From assembly GCA_007123065.1 (NCBI GenBank), contig SKSI01000045.1, forward strand, positions 1-22,976: a DNA stretch of 22,976 nucleotides, written 5' to 3'. Position numbers and translations under genes: made by a program. This stretch comes from Bacteroidales bacterium. Lineage in GTDB: Bacteria; Bacteroidota; Bacteroidia; Bacteroidales; UBA7960. Below the pieces are notes generated by a model, which saw only the letters and a list, made by a program, of their open reading frames with translations, was not told the origin of the DNA and did not search any database. Shown here piece by piece: positions 14,558 through 22,860 of the stretch; the stretch's first letter is position 1, and each line of letters begins with the position of its first letter.

Positions 14558-16462
14558 TTACTTCCAAGAAAGAACCCCATCATCATTCTCGGATATTTTG
14601 CCATTATCGATGAGATATCGGATCACATTGAGGATTTTCTCTTCAGGCAGCATCAGATCCATGGCATTCATAAGTGTCTCGAGGGTGTGTTTCTCCGACA
14701 AGATCAAAGGTTTGATTGCTTTTACCACCCGGTTGAATTCATACGCAGAGACTCCTGCTTGGTTTCGTTCAAGACAAACATCACACTGTCCGCAACGCTT
14801 TTTGCCTTTTTCACCAAAATAGGCCAACAGGAAAAGGCTCCGGCATTTTGTTTCTGACGAAACATAATCGATCATCGCCTCCATCCGTTTCCTGGCAAAC
14901 ACCTTCCTTTCACGGTAAACCTCTTTGGAGATCCTTAAATCAGATGCAGCCAGTCTTTCTTCAAGGAACGTGATGACCGGTTTTTCATTCTGTTCTTTAT
15001 AATGCAGGATATTCATCTTGTGAAGCTCCTGAAACGTTTTCCTGACAGCATTTCTTGACATTCCCGTACGGCGGGCAATGTCATCTTCCCTGATCTTTGT
15101 AAACTCGGTAAACAATCCGGTAAAAGAGCGCAACAACATTTTAATAAAGGGGTTATAGCGAGGGTTTGCCACCTGGAAACGATACAGTTCTTCATTGCTG
15201 ACCATAATCATCAACCGGGATGGATTGGCCAGTGCATCCGAGCTTCCAAGGTAGCCTTCTTTTTCAAGAAAGCCTATGGCTGCAAAAACCAGGAAGGGAT
15301 CAAAATTATATTTTCTGGCAAAGTCAAATACATCAAAAGAAAAACTCTGATCCTTGCCGCTGCCAATTGCAAGCTGGAAAGAATTACCCAAACAGTTATA
15401 CACTTTTTTAATATCTTTGATCGAAGGGTATGATCTTTCCAGAAATTGCTTCAGGCTGTCCGTATCGGTTTCATTAAACAGCAAAATAGCAAATGCTTTG
15501 TTGCCGTCGCGACCTCCGCGGCCGGCTTCCTGAAAATAGGCTTCCGGACTGTCCGGGAGGTCCATATGCACAACAAAACGCACGTTTGGCTTGTCAATTC
15601 CCATCCCAAAGGCATTGGTCGAAACGATCACCCGGGTCCGTTCTTTCATCCAGGCATCCTGTTTTGCATCTCGCTCCAGGGCACTTAAGCCGGCATGATA
15701 AAAGTCAGCACCTACTTTTTGTTGTTTTAGCCATTCAGCAATCTCGCGCGTACGTCTTCGGTTCCGTACATATACAACACCCGTGCCGTTTTGTTTCCTG
15801 CATATCTTTAAAAGCTTATTCAACTTATCCTCTTCCCGGAAAACCATATAGGCCAGATTCTTCCTTTCAAAGCTTTTTTGAAAGACATTGGCATCTTTAA
15901 AATCAAGCTTTTCCTGGATATCTTCAACAACCTGTGTGGTGGCCGTAGCAGTTAAAGCCATCACCGGGGTGTTCGGAATCAGCTCACGGATCTCTGCAAT
16001 ACGAAGGTAGGGCGGACGAAAATCGTAACCCCATTGAGAGATACAGTGTGCTTCATCCACGGCCAGCAGACTAACATTCATTTTAGTTAGACGGCTTCGC
16101 ATCATATCGGTCACAAGCCTCTCCGGACTTAAATACAGAAATCTGACATTGCCATATACACAGTTATCAATCGCATTGTCAATCTCCACCTTACTCATTC
16201 CATGATAGATACCAACAGCATTGATCCCTTTCAATTTCAGAGCCTGCACCTGATCTTTCATCAGGGCAATCAACGGCGTAACAACGATACACAGCCCATC
16301 CTTTGCCATCCCGGGCACCTGGTAACACAGCGATTTTCCTCCTCCCGTAGGAAGAAGTGCCAGGGTATCATTCCCCTCTATAACAGAGCGGATTATGTCC
16401 TCCTGCAATGGTCGGAAGGAAGAAAATCCCCAATATTTCAGCAAAATGGCCTGTAAGTTCAA
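14558..16462 (-). CDS. recQ: ATP-dependent DNA helicase RecQ
   Basis: A 3'-to-5' superfamily 2 DNA helicase for recombination and fork repair. The 634 residues have Walker A LLPTGGGKS (Lys43), the DEAH box 136-139 followed by the aromatic-rich loop CISQWGYDFRPPY, motif III ALTATAT (169-175), SPEAYFQEAGRGGRDG as motif VI (305-320), and the RQC zinc cysteines Cys540, Cys557, Cys560 and Cys563. A winged-helix part is likely between 440 and 510. No HRDC domain is evident; the tail of about 70 residues is short. The start is TTG at 16462: an in-frame TAA lies 7 codons upstream, no ATG occurs between them, and the YWGFSSFRPLQ motif begins at residue 10. A candidate promoter is at 16500-16493. Confidence 0.95.
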   Translation of the reverse strand: MNLQAILLKYWGFSSFRPLQEDIIRSVIEGNDTLALLPTGGGKSLCYQVPGMAKDGLCIVVTPLIALMKDQVQALKLKGINAVGIYHGMSKVEIDNAIDNCVYGNVRFLYLSPERLVTDMMRSRLTKMNVSLLAVDEAHCISQWGYDFRPPYLRIAEIRELIPNTPVMALTATATTQVVEDIQEKLDFKDANVFQKSFERKNLAYMVFREEDKLNKLLKICRKQNGTGVVYVRNRRRTREIAEWLKQQKVGADFYHAGLSALERDAKQDAWMKERTRVIVSTNAFGMGIDKPNVRFVVHMDLPDSPEAYFQEAGRGGRDGNKAFAILLFNETDTDSLKQFLERSYPSIKDIKKVYNCLGNSFQLAIGSGKDQSFSFDVFDFARKYNFDPFLVFAAIGFLEKEGYLGSSDALANPSRLMIMVSNEELYRFQVANPRYNPFIKMLLRSFTGLFTEFTKIREDDIARRTGMSRNAVRKTFQELHKMNILHYKEQNEKPVITFLEERLAASDLRISKEVYRERKVFARKRMEAMIDYVSSETKCRSLFLLAYFGEKGKKRCGQCDVCLERNQAGVSAYEFNRVVKAIKPLILSEKHTLETLMNAMDLMLPEEKILNVIRYLIDNGKISENDDGVLSWK

Positions 16463-16615
16463 TTCCTGGATGTTTGACTGTTTTTATAACATCAAATATA
16501 AGAATTTTTATGATATAAAACCTTATCAGACAGGATGCTTGCACATTAAGCCGAACGGTAGAAAAAAATCATCAGATGGTTTCACTGAAATATAAACAGG
16601 GCAAATATCCTTTGC
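16463..16615. other. Intergenic region between psd and recQ
   Basis: About 150 bp of AT-rich sequence. A minus-strand -7 type box TATATTTG (16500-16493) lies 31 nt before the recQ TTG, with no good -33. A short stem of TCAG and CTGA followed by TGATTTTTTT on the minus strand might weakly end the psd transcript. Nothing else is seen. Confidence 0.4.
16493..16500 (-). promoter_or_regulatory. Candidate recQ -7 box
   Basis: TATATTTG on the minus strand matches TAnnTTTG. The predicted start is near 16486, about 24 nt before the TTG start codon. No -33 element is visible at the usual spacing, so this is tentative. Confidence 0.4.
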
Positions 16616-17287
16616 TTAAGAAGCAGGGGCAGGCTCCTTCCTGATCATAGCCAGTTTTGAAACACCTCCTTTCACCAAATCGCCCGGCTTAACCAGAACC
16701 TGCAGCTCTTGCGGGAGGAACAGATCAAGTCTGGAACCAAATTTGATGAAGCCCAGTTCATCACATTGCTTTACTTCCTTCCCTTCACTTGCATAACATA
16801 CAATACGCCGGGCAAGCATACCGGCAATTTGCCGAACCAGATATTGAATACCGGTTTTGGTCTCAAAAACAATGGAAGTCCTTTCGTTCAGCTTACTGGA
16901 CTTCGGATGCCAGGCAACGAAATATTTGCCCGGATGGTAACGATAATAAATGATCTTTCCATCAGAAGGATAGCGATTCAGATGAACATCCAGCGGTGAC
17001 ATAAAGATGGATAGGTGCTGCATAGGCTTTTTGAAATATTCATCTTCTATTGTTTCTTCAACTTTTATTACTTTGCCATCAGCCGGACTAAACAAAGCCT
17101 GTTCGTCAGCGATATATTTACGTTTCGGTACACGGAAGAAATATAGGATCCCCAAAAAGATCACCAAAAAAATCAGAAAACCAAGGTATGCCCACCATTG
17201 ACTGAGGGTTAAGGCAAATGCATAGATTATTACCAAAATCACTGTAGCAATAAAAACAATAATATGGCCCTCTTTATGGAATTTCAT
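16616..17287 (-). CDS. psd: Phosphatidylserine decarboxylase proenzyme
   Basis: Makes phosphatidylethanolamine from phosphatidylserine at the inner membrane. The 223 residues belong to the short type. Two hydrophobic N-terminal segments (about 8-29 and 32-51) are followed by the core, with SPADGKV (Asp70) and FMSPLDVHLNRYP (His102). The processing site is GFIKFGSRLDLF, where cleavage between Gly184 and Ser185 yields the pyruvoyl group on the alpha chain. It starts 13 nt after cdsA and is the last gene of the rsfS-to-psd operon. cdsA makes the CDP-diacylglycerol that a PS synthase (not in this window) would need, so the two genes act in one pathway. Confidence 0.94.
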   Translation of the reverse strand: MKFHKEGHIIVFIATVILVIIYAFALTLSQWWAYLGFLIFLVIFLGILYFFRVPKRKYIADEQALFSPADGKVIKVEETIEDEYFKKPMQHLSIFMSPLDVHLNRYPSDGKIIYYRYHPGKYFVAWHPKSSKLNERTSIVFETKTGIQYLVRQIAGMLARRIVCYASEGKEVKQCDELGFIKFGSRLDLFLPQELQVLVKPGDLVKGGVSKLAMIRKEPAPAS

Positions 17288-17300
17288 ATCACATCAGATA

Positions 17301-18119
17301 TTAATAAGTCATCAATAAATAAACAAACACAAAAGGGGCAGCAATGAATACGCTGTCAAACCTATCAAGCACCCCACCATGGCCGGGGAGAATGGTGCCG
17401 CTGTCTTTCGTATTGATACTTCTTTTGAACATCGATTCAAACAGGTCCCCATACGTACCAAACACAACAATTATACCTGATATAATCATCCAGTCGCGGA
17501 GATAAATCTGTGTATAATATAAGGAAACGATATAGGCACAGAAGAATGTAAGCAAAGCACCCCCGATTGCTCCCTCCCAGGTTTTCTTTGGCGACACTCT
17601 TTCAAACAAGCGGTTTTTCCCTATGGCTGTACCGACAACAAAAGCTCCGGTGTCATTGATCCAGATCAGAAAGAAAAAACCAAGCAATAAGCTGGAGTGG
17701 TATACACCGGGTAAAAAAGCAGGATTCGGGAAATAATTCAAAAGGGAGAATGGAACGGCTACATACAACAGACCAAAAAAAGTAAAAGCAATATTTGTGA
17801 ATGGATTAGGGATATTCCGGTAAAGTTCGAGCAAAAAGATCAGAAAAATAAACACAAAATTGATAAGCAGAAATTCTAGCTCGAGCAGATTTATTGCAAT
17901 CAGTGCATTTGTGGCAAACAGAACTATACCTGCAACAATCCCTCCGGCTTTATTGGGAAAAACGCCGGCCCTTTCCACCATTGAGTAGAACTCCCACAAT
18001 CCGACAATGGTAAAAATCAGAAAAAGAAGGGCAAACAGGTGCCGGTCTGTGATAATGGCGGCAATTACCAGCACAACCAAAATGATTCCGGTTAAAGTTC
18101 TTGTGGCCAGATTACTCAC
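17301..18119 (-). CDS. cdsA: Phosphatidate cytidylyltransferase (CDP-diglyceride synthase)
   Basis: Integral membrane enzyme that makes CDP-diacylglycerol from phosphatidic acid and CTP. The 272 residues are almost all membrane segments (about eight). The family signature lies in the C-terminal third: WINDTGAFVVGTAIGK (153-168), SPKKTWEGAIGG (176-187), GDLFESMFKR (224-233) and HGGVLDRFDS (247-256). The start codon is GTG at 18119, and it overlaps the TGA stop of the DUF2007 gene as GTGA, which implies translational coupling. Length is typical. Confidence 0.95.
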   Translation of the reverse strand: MSNLATRTLTGIILVVLVIAAIITDRHLFALLFLIFTIVGLWEFYSMVERAGVFPNKAGGIVAGIVLFATNALIAINLLELEFLLINFVFIFLIFLLELYRNIPNPFTNIAFTFFGLLYVAVPFSLLNYFPNPAFLPGVYHSSLLLGFFFLIWINDTGAFVVGTAIGKNRLFERVSPKKTWEGAIGGALLTFFCAYIVSLYYTQIYLRDWMIISGIIVVFGTYGDLFESMFKRSINTKDSGTILPGHGGVLDRFDSVFIAAPFVFVYLLMTY

Positions 18120-18319
18120 AACGATTCTTTTTTAATGATCTGCTTTGCCTTCATTACCTGGTCAGCATGCACATAAAGTTCAAGTTCGCCAAAAAGATAG
18201 AAGGAGTCCTTTTTATTGATAATAACGCTTTTGATCCCTTCGTCTTCTAGGACTGCCTGCGTAATTTCCATTTTATGTTCAAAAGCGGAACTATATACTT
18301 TACTCCAGTTTTCTTCCAT
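18116..18319 (-). CDS. DUF2007-family small protein
   Basis: A 67-residue cytosolic protein with the fold of DUF2007, annotated in Pfam as a putative signal transducing protein. It reads VYSSAFEHKMEITQAVLEDEGIKSVIINKKDS, then YLFGELELYVHADQVMKAKQII. This is a compact beta-alpha-beta pattern typical of the family, whose members often occur as ACT-like small units. The true function is unknown. It begins 5 nt after the LUD gene and overlaps cdsA by 4 nt, so it is fully embedded in the operon. Family assignment is from sequence pattern and from its usual position before cdsA in Bacteroidota. Confidence 0.75.
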   Translation of the reverse strand: MEENWSKVYSSAFEHKMEITQAVLEDEGIKSVIINKKDSFYLFGELELYVHADQVMKAKQIIKKESL

Positions 18320-18324
18320 TGGGA

Positions 18325-18978
18325 TCAGCTTTTTGTCGCATTCACATCCAGTAAAAAAAGATAAAGCTCTTTCGGACCATGTGCCCCGTGCACCAAAGTC
18401 TTTTCAATATCGGCAGTGCGGCTGGGACCCGTATGGAAACTAATCAGAGAAGGCTTTTCTTTTCCATATTTATCATCAATGTACTGAAGTGCATCTGCAA
18501 TGCTTTGCACCAACTGATGGCTGGTGGCAACAACAATATGGACGGGTGGTACGACCAGTCCCTTTCGTCCGGCAATACCACTGCTGCATACGATGGTGCC
18601 GTGTCTTGCAATCAATACTTCACAGCTGCTTACAGAGGCATCACAAGAAAATATATTTTTCGAATCTTGCTCGATCTCTGTTCCCAGTGCTTGAAGCAAA
18701 GACAAGAGGAAGTCTTCTTTGCAATAGAGCTTTTTTAAAGATAATTGATGGATCAGAGCCTGGAGATTCTCCACAAGGTCATTAACTTCAGGGCAAAAGA
18801 CAAATTTACCATTAGCCTTAATGAATGCCCTGGCAAAAGATTCTTCAAGATCATCAGCACCCAACCCGTTAAAAAGCTTGCTTTCCACATCGGCATCCAG
18901 ATAGGGTGCCTGCATCCGGTTAACCAGCGCATCTCTGATGCTTTTCAAGACTTTTTCTTTCGATGTGCTTTCCTTCAT
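18325..18978 (-). CDS. LUD-domain protein (LutC/YkgG-like)
   Basis: A 217-residue protein with the LUD domain named after lactate utilisation proteins LutB and LutC. The C-terminal half is diagnostic: SSCEVLIARHGTIVCSS, VPPVHIVVAT, and the signature FHTGPSRTADIEKTLVHGAHGPKELYLFLLD. The N-terminal part is helical and variable. No iron-sulfur cysteine cluster motif is present, so it is LutC-like, not LutB-like. No lutA or lutB partner is nearby. Instead it lies 9 nt after ftsH and 5 nt before the DUF2007 gene. A role in lactate oxidation is therefore doubtful; its job in this operon is unknown. Confidence 0.85.
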   Translation of the reverse strand: MKESTSKEKVLKSIRDALVNRMQAPYLDADVESKLFNGLGADDLEESFARAFIKANGKFVFCPEVNDLVENLQALIHQLSLKKLYCKEDFLLSLLQALGTEIEQDSKNIFSCDASVSSCEVLIARHGTIVCSSGIAGRKGLVVPPVHIVVATSHQLVQSIADALQYIDDKYGKEKPSLISFHTGPSRTADIEKTLVHGAHGPKELYLFLLDVNATKS

Positions 18979-18987
18979 AATGAATTA

Positions 18988-21111
18988 TTATTCTGATCTG
19001 CGCTCCCCTTTGGTTGGCGGTGGCTCATTTTCCTGTTTGATGGGAGAAGGCCCGATCTGAAATTCTTTTTCCTTGGCATGCTCTGCATCAGGAAAAGGAC
19101 GCTTCCCAAAAATGGCTTCCAGATCCTCCCGGAAGATTACCTCTTTTTCCAGCAACAGTTCGGCGAGCTTTACCAGGTTTTCCTTGTTTTCGTTCAGCAC
19201 CTCTATGGCCCTTTGATAGGCTTTCTCTACCATTTTCCTGACTTCTTCATCAATTTGCTGCGCTGTTTTATCAGAGTACGGTTTTGTGAACGAATACTCG
19301 CTCTGTCCGCTGGAATCGTAATAGCTGATATTTCCGATCTTTTTGTTCAATCCGAAATAAGCAACCATGGCATATGCCTGCTTGGTGATTTTTTCAAGGT
19401 CATTGAGCGCTCCGGTAGAGATTTTCCCGAATATCAGTTCTTCTGCTGCTCTTCCTCCAAGAGTGCTGGTGATCTCATCAAACATCTGCTCAAAGGTAGA
19501 AATTTGTCGTTCCTCGGGGAGGTACCAGGCAGCTCCAAGGGCTTTCCCTCGCGGAACTATAGTTACTTTTACAAGCGGGTGGGCGTGCTCAAGCATCCAG
19601 CTTACGGCTGCATGTCCCGATTCGTGATAAGCGATCACCTTTTTCTCTATCGGAGAGATGATCTTGTTGCGCTTTTCAAGTCCGCCAACGATTCTGTCTA
19701 TGGCATCCATAAAATCCTGCCTGCACACCTCCTTACGGTTGCGACGTGCAGCGATCAATGCTGCTTCATTGCAAACGTTGGCGATGTCGGCCCCGGAAAA
19801 ACCCGGAGTCTGTTTCGCCAGGAAGTCGGCGTTGATGTCATTGGCCATCTTAATTGGTTTCATGTGAACCTTGAAGATCGCCTCACGTTCGGTCAGATCC
19901 GGCATTTCCACGTGAATCTGTCTGTCGAAACGACCGGCACGCAGCAGTGCCCTGTCGAGCACATCCGCCCTGTTCGTGGCAGCCAGGATGATCACCCCAA
20001 CGTTGGTACCAAAGCCATCCATCTCCGTCAGCAATTGATTCAGTGTATTTTCACGTTCATCGTTTGACCCGGTAACCGGGTTTTTTCCACGTGCACGACC
20101 AATTGCGTCAATTTCATCAATAAAAATGATGCAGGGTGCTTTCTCTTTGGCCTGTTTAAACAGGTCCCGAACCCTTGAAGCACCGACTCCAACAAACATT
20201 TCAACAAAATCAGATCCGCTTAACGAGAAAAACGGAACTTGCGCCTGTCCGGCAACCGCTTTTGCCAACAAGGTTTTTCCGGTTCCGGGCGGACCAACGA
20301 GCAAAGCACCTTTGGGTATTTTTCCGCCGAGCTCGGTATATTTTTGAGGCTTTTTAAGGAAGTCGACAATCTCCATTAACTCTATCTTAGCTTCTTCAAG
20401 ACCGGCAACATCTTTAAAATCGATATTGACATGGGTGTCTTTGTCAAACAATGTAGCCTTGGATTTGCCGATGTTGAAGATCTGCCCTCCCGGACCGCCG
20501 CCTGCGGCCATCCGGCGCATGATGAAAATCCAGAAAGCAATGAGCAGTCCGATCGGTAAAAGCCAGCTCAGCACATCGGTGCCCCAGCTTCTGCGCGTTT
20601 CAGGATAAATGGGAAAACGGTCTTCCCTGGGCCATTCCGTTTGCACCTCCCTGATGTGGTTGTCAAAATTCTCTACTGAAGCAATCTGGAAAACATAATG
20701 CGGCCTGGGGACATCACCAAAGCCACGGCCAGTAGCAGCATCCTCGTACTTTTCTTTGTAAAGACGGTCTTCCTTAATGAAAACCTCAACGAGTTCCTGA
20801 TTGATGATCTTGATCTTCTCAATATCATTGCCATCCTCTTCATTCCAGATAAGCATTTCGTTCTCAAAGCGCATTTGAGATATTTCTACGGCAGAGCCTC
20901 CCCAGTTAAAAAACTGTAGCCCGATAAAAATAACAGCAAGAATTGCATAAACCCAGTAAAAATTAAAACCAGGTTTTTTGCCACCCTTTTTATTTCCTTT
21001 ATCCTGATCCTGGGGTTTGGGAGGTGTATGGGGCTGTTGCTTCCCTTTATTTTGCTGTTCCTGACCGAAAGCATTGAGAAGCCGACCCTCTTTGATCTCT
21101 TTCTGTTTCAT
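18988..21111 (-). CDS. ftsH: ATP-dependent zinc metalloprotease FtsH
   Basis: Membrane-anchored AAA+ protease that degrades unassembled membrane proteins and some regulators. The 707 residues have a polar Lys/Gln/Pro-rich N-terminus of 48 residues, then a first membrane helix (about 52-69). A periplasmic domain with an extra acidic region follows, and a second helix lies at 180-199. The AAA module has Walker A GPPGTGKT (273-280), the pore motif FVG (306-308), Walker B IIFIDE (328-333) and the SRH around 380-397. The protease domain has HESGH (His496, Glu497, His500) and a third zinc ligand Asp571 in TGALND. The C-terminus is Glu/Pro-rich. It lies 33 nt after rsfS and 9 nt before the LUD gene. 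All catalytic residues are present. Confidence 0.97.
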   Translation of the reverse strand: MKQKEIKEGRLLNAFGQEQQNKGKQQPHTPPKPQDQDKGNKKGGKKPGFNFYWVYAILAVIFIGLQFFNWGGSAVEISQMRFENEMLIWNEEDGNDIEKIKIINQELVEVFIKEDRLYKEKYEDAATGRGFGDVPRPHYVFQIASVENFDNHIREVQTEWPREDRFPIYPETRRSWGTDVLSWLLPIGLLIAFWIFIMRRMAAGGGPGGQIFNIGKSKATLFDKDTHVNIDFKDVAGLEEAKIELMEIVDFLKKPQKYTELGGKIPKGALLVGPPGTGKTLLAKAVAGQAQVPFFSLSGSDFVEMFVGVGASRVRDLFKQAKEKAPCIIFIDEIDAIGRARGKNPVTGSNDERENTLNQLLTEMDGFGTNVGVIILAATNRADVLDRALLRAGRFDRQIHVEMPDLTEREAIFKVHMKPIKMANDINADFLAKQTPGFSGADIANVCNEAALIAARRNRKEVCRQDFMDAIDRIVGGLEKRNKIISPIEKKVIAYHESGHAAVSWMLEHAHPLVKVTIVPRGKALGAAWYLPEERQISTFEQMFDEITSTLGGRAAEELIFGKISTGALNDLEKITKQAYAMVAYFGLNKKIGNISYYDSSGQSEYSFTKPYSDKTAQQIDEEVRKMVEKAYQRAIEVLNENKENLVKLAELLLEKEVIFREDLEAIFGKRPFPDAEHAKEKEFQIGPSPIKQENEPPPTKGERRSE

Positions 21112-21144
21112 ATAAAAGTAACAATCTTAATAATCCTGTTTATG

Positions 21145-21522
21145 TTAAAAATCCTCAACCCTTTCAGCAGGTAAATCAGCCCAGAGCTCTTCCAGCCGGT
21201 AATACCTTCGAACGGGTTCCTGAAAAATGTGCACAACAACATCCAAATAATCAATCAGCAGCCATTCCCCATTCACAAAACCCTCACGCCGCCCGGGCTT
21301 AATGCCGCATTGCTGCCTCACGGCCTCCTCAACGGAGTCCGCGATGGCACCAACATGGGTACTCGAAGTCCCGTGACAAATAACAAAAAAATCACATACT
21401 GTGGAGTTTATCCTTCCGAGGTTTAGACTGAGAATTTCCTGAGCCTTCTTATCCAACATGCCCTTTTTTACTGCATCAACCAGTAAAACTGACGGGTCCT
21501 TTCCCTTCGTTTTTTCTGTCAT
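21145..21522 (-). CDS. rsfS: Ribosomal silencing factor RsfS
   Basis: A 125-residue cytosolic factor that binds ribosomal protein uL14 and blocks subunit joining, silencing ribosomes in poor nutrient conditions. The nucleotidyltransferase-like fold is visible as FVICHGTSSTHVGAIADSVEEAV, GRREGFVNGEWLLIDYLDVVVHIFQEPVRRYYRLEELW. These are the conserved RsfS/Iojap motifs, including the WLLIDYLDVVVHIF core. It is the first gene of the six-gene minus-strand operon and diverges from birA. A minus-strand -7 type box lies at 21563-21556, about 33 nt before the ATG. Confidence 0.95.
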   Translation of the reverse strand: MTEKTKGKDPSVLLVDAVKKGMLDKKAQEILSLNLGRINSTVCDFFVICHGTSSTHVGAIADSVEEAVRQQCGIKPGRREGFVNGEWLLIDYLDVVVHIFQEPVRRYYRLEELWADLPAERVEDF

Positions 21523-21555
21523 TCGCTACTTTTTGATTTGTTGCTTATTACAATG

Positions 21556-21563
21556 CAAAATTA
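21556..21563 (-). promoter_or_regulatory. Candidate -7 box of the rsfS-to-psd operon
   Basis: TAATTTTG on the minus strand matches TAnnTTTG and lies 34 nt before the rsfS ATG. No -33 TTTG is found at the normal distance; the nearest is about 31 nt away. Tentative. Confidence 0.35.
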
Positions 21564-21635
21564 ATGATTTTTACTGATTTTAATGTACTTTCACCAAACG
21601 CCGTACCATTGGGAACCAAATATAACAAAATGTGA

Positions 21636-21643
21636 TAACTTAG
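21636..21643 (+). promoter_or_regulatory. Weak candidate -7 box for birA
   Basis: TAACTTAG followed by CAG resembles TAnnTTTG with one mismatch. A TTG at 21609-21611 is 24 nt upstream, somewhat far. The box would place the start about 10 nt before ATG 21659. Confidence 0.25.
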
Positions 21644-21658
21644 CAGCGAAAGGAAACA

Positions 21659-22411
21659 ATGAAGAATTCAACGCCACATATTATATTTCTGAAAGAAGCC
21701 GATTCCACAAACAAGGAAATCTGGCAATTGGCGGATTCAGGACAACCAATACCTGAAGGTCTGATCCTTTGGGCCGGCAAACAGCAGGCCGGCAGGGGAA
21801 TGGGCACCACAAAATGGCATAGCGAAGCAGGGAAAAACCTCACCTGTTCCTTTTTTTTCAAACCTGTTTTTCTGGAACCGGGCAAGCAGTTTATCCTGAA
21901 TAAATGTATTGCAATTTCAATATGCAGTACGTTGCAACAAATAGCTCCGGAATATGAATTCCGCATCAAATGGCCCAATGACATCTACTACGAAAACAAA
22001 AAAATATCCGGCACTCTGATCGAAAACCGGATCCAGGGTCAAACCTTTGAATGTTGTGTGGTCGGCATTGGCATCAATATCAACCAGATCCATTTTCCGG
22101 AAGATGTTCCGAATCCAATATCACTGGCACTTATTACAGGGAAACAAATACATGTGAAAACCTGTCTTTTCAAACTAAACAAAAACATTTGTCATTTCTA
22201 CACCATTCTCAAACAAGGGGATCACAATAAGATAAACGAGCTATACCTCAAACAAATGCTTGGCTATAGCCGGTATATAACATTCAGAAAGAATGATAAA
22301 GTATTTGATGCAACTATTGAAGGTGTTAGTGACTACGGTAAGCTGATTCTCAGAGATGACCGGAATAACATCAGGGAATACGGCATGAAAGAGATTGAAT
22401 TCCTGCTTTAG
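21659..22411 (+). CDS. birA: Biotin--[acetyl-CoA-carboxylase] ligase (monofunctional BirA)
   Basis: Activates biotin with ATP and attaches it to the biotin carrier lysine of carboxylases. The 250 residues have DSTNKE near 15-20, the nucleotide loop QQAGRGMGTTKW (42-53), KWPNDI (104-109), Lys115 in KISGTLIE, and GIGININ (136-142). A short C-terminal SH3-like domain ends DRNNIREYGMKEIEF. The N-terminal DNA-binding helix-turn-helix of E. coli BirA is missing, so this is the class I form, which does not repress biotin genes itself. It diverges from rsfS, a neighbourhood commonly seen in Bacteroidota. Its 3' end lies 39 nt from the convergent SRPBCC gene. Confidence 0.95.
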   Translation: MKNSTPHIIFLKEADSTNKEIWQLADSGQPIPEGLILWAGKQQAGRGMGTTKWHSEAGKNLTCSFFFKPVFLEPGKQFILNKCIAISICSTLQQIAPEYEFRIKWPNDIYYENKKISGTLIENRIQGQTFECCVVGIGININQIHFPEDVPNPISLALITGKQIHVKTCLFKLNKNICHFYTILKQGDHNKINELYLKQMLGYSRYITFRKNDKVFDATIEGVSDYGKLILRDDRNNIREYGMKEIEFLL

Positions 22412-22433
22412 AATCAGATTTACACTGGTATCA

Positions 22434-22445
22434 TGTCAATTGACA
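22434..22445. repeat. Perfect 12-bp palindrome in a convergent gap
   Basis: TGTCAATTGACA is a perfect palindrome without a loop, between the 3' ends of birA and the convergent SRPBCC gene. No T-run follows it, so it is not a standard terminator. It could be a protein-binding site or chance. Confidence 0.4.
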
Positions 22446-22450
22446 CGACA

Positions 22451-22852
22451 CTAGGTATAACGCTCCTTCAGCTTTTCGCCAAGCATATTCACAAAGTTCT
22501 GAAGCGCATTGGAAGCAACCATTTTCTGGAAAGGGTTCAAATCCGCATCAAAAACGATGGAGCATTGACAAACATTCTCATCCATTTTCCTGAAGAAATA
22601 ATCGAGTTTAAAGGCAACAGGGGTTTTACCATCAGAAACTATATGGATATTGGTGTAAGGATATTTCCCATCAATACGCATCGAAAGATCTGCCATACCC
22701 TGTATGGTGAATGAACAGGATTCTTCGTTGGCCTTCCAGTTATTTACCTGTGAAGGGAGAAGTTCTTCAAAATTCCGGAAATCTCCCAGAAAATCAAATA
22801 CGGTTTTACAATCTGTGTTCAAGGTGATGCAATCGCTTTCAAATTGTGCCAT
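22451..22852 (-). CDS. SRPBCC-family protein (second)
   Basis: A 133-residue helix-grip-fold protein. The pattern is a first strand (FESDCITLNTDCKTVFDFLGDFRNFEELLP), a middle sheet (SCSFTIQGMADLSMRIDGKYPYTNIHIVSDG), a strand pair (KLDYFFRKMDENVCQCSIVFDADLNPF) and a long C-terminal helix (VASNALQNFVNMLGEKLKERY). There is no signal peptide or membrane segment. Its ligand is unknown. In Bacteroidota a gene like this often lies near birA and pyrE; pyrE, if present, would be beyond the right edge. Eight nucleotides before its ATG begins a 13-unit hexamer array of the same kind as that in front of the other SRPBCC gene. The two SRPBCC proteins show little sequence similarity by eye. Confidence 0.82.
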   Translation of the reverse strand: MAQFESDCITLNTDCKTVFDFLGDFRNFEELLPSQVNNWKANEESCSFTIQGMADLSMRIDGKYPYTNIHIVSDGKTPVAFKLDYFFRKMDENVCQCSIVFDADLNPFQKMVASNALQNFVNMLGEKLKERYT

Positions 22853-22860
22853 ATTCTGAG

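Noticed and set aside
19078..20067. Long antisense frame (329 codons) across ftsH
   Set aside because: It is the shadow of a highly conserved, intact ftsH on the other strand and matches no family.
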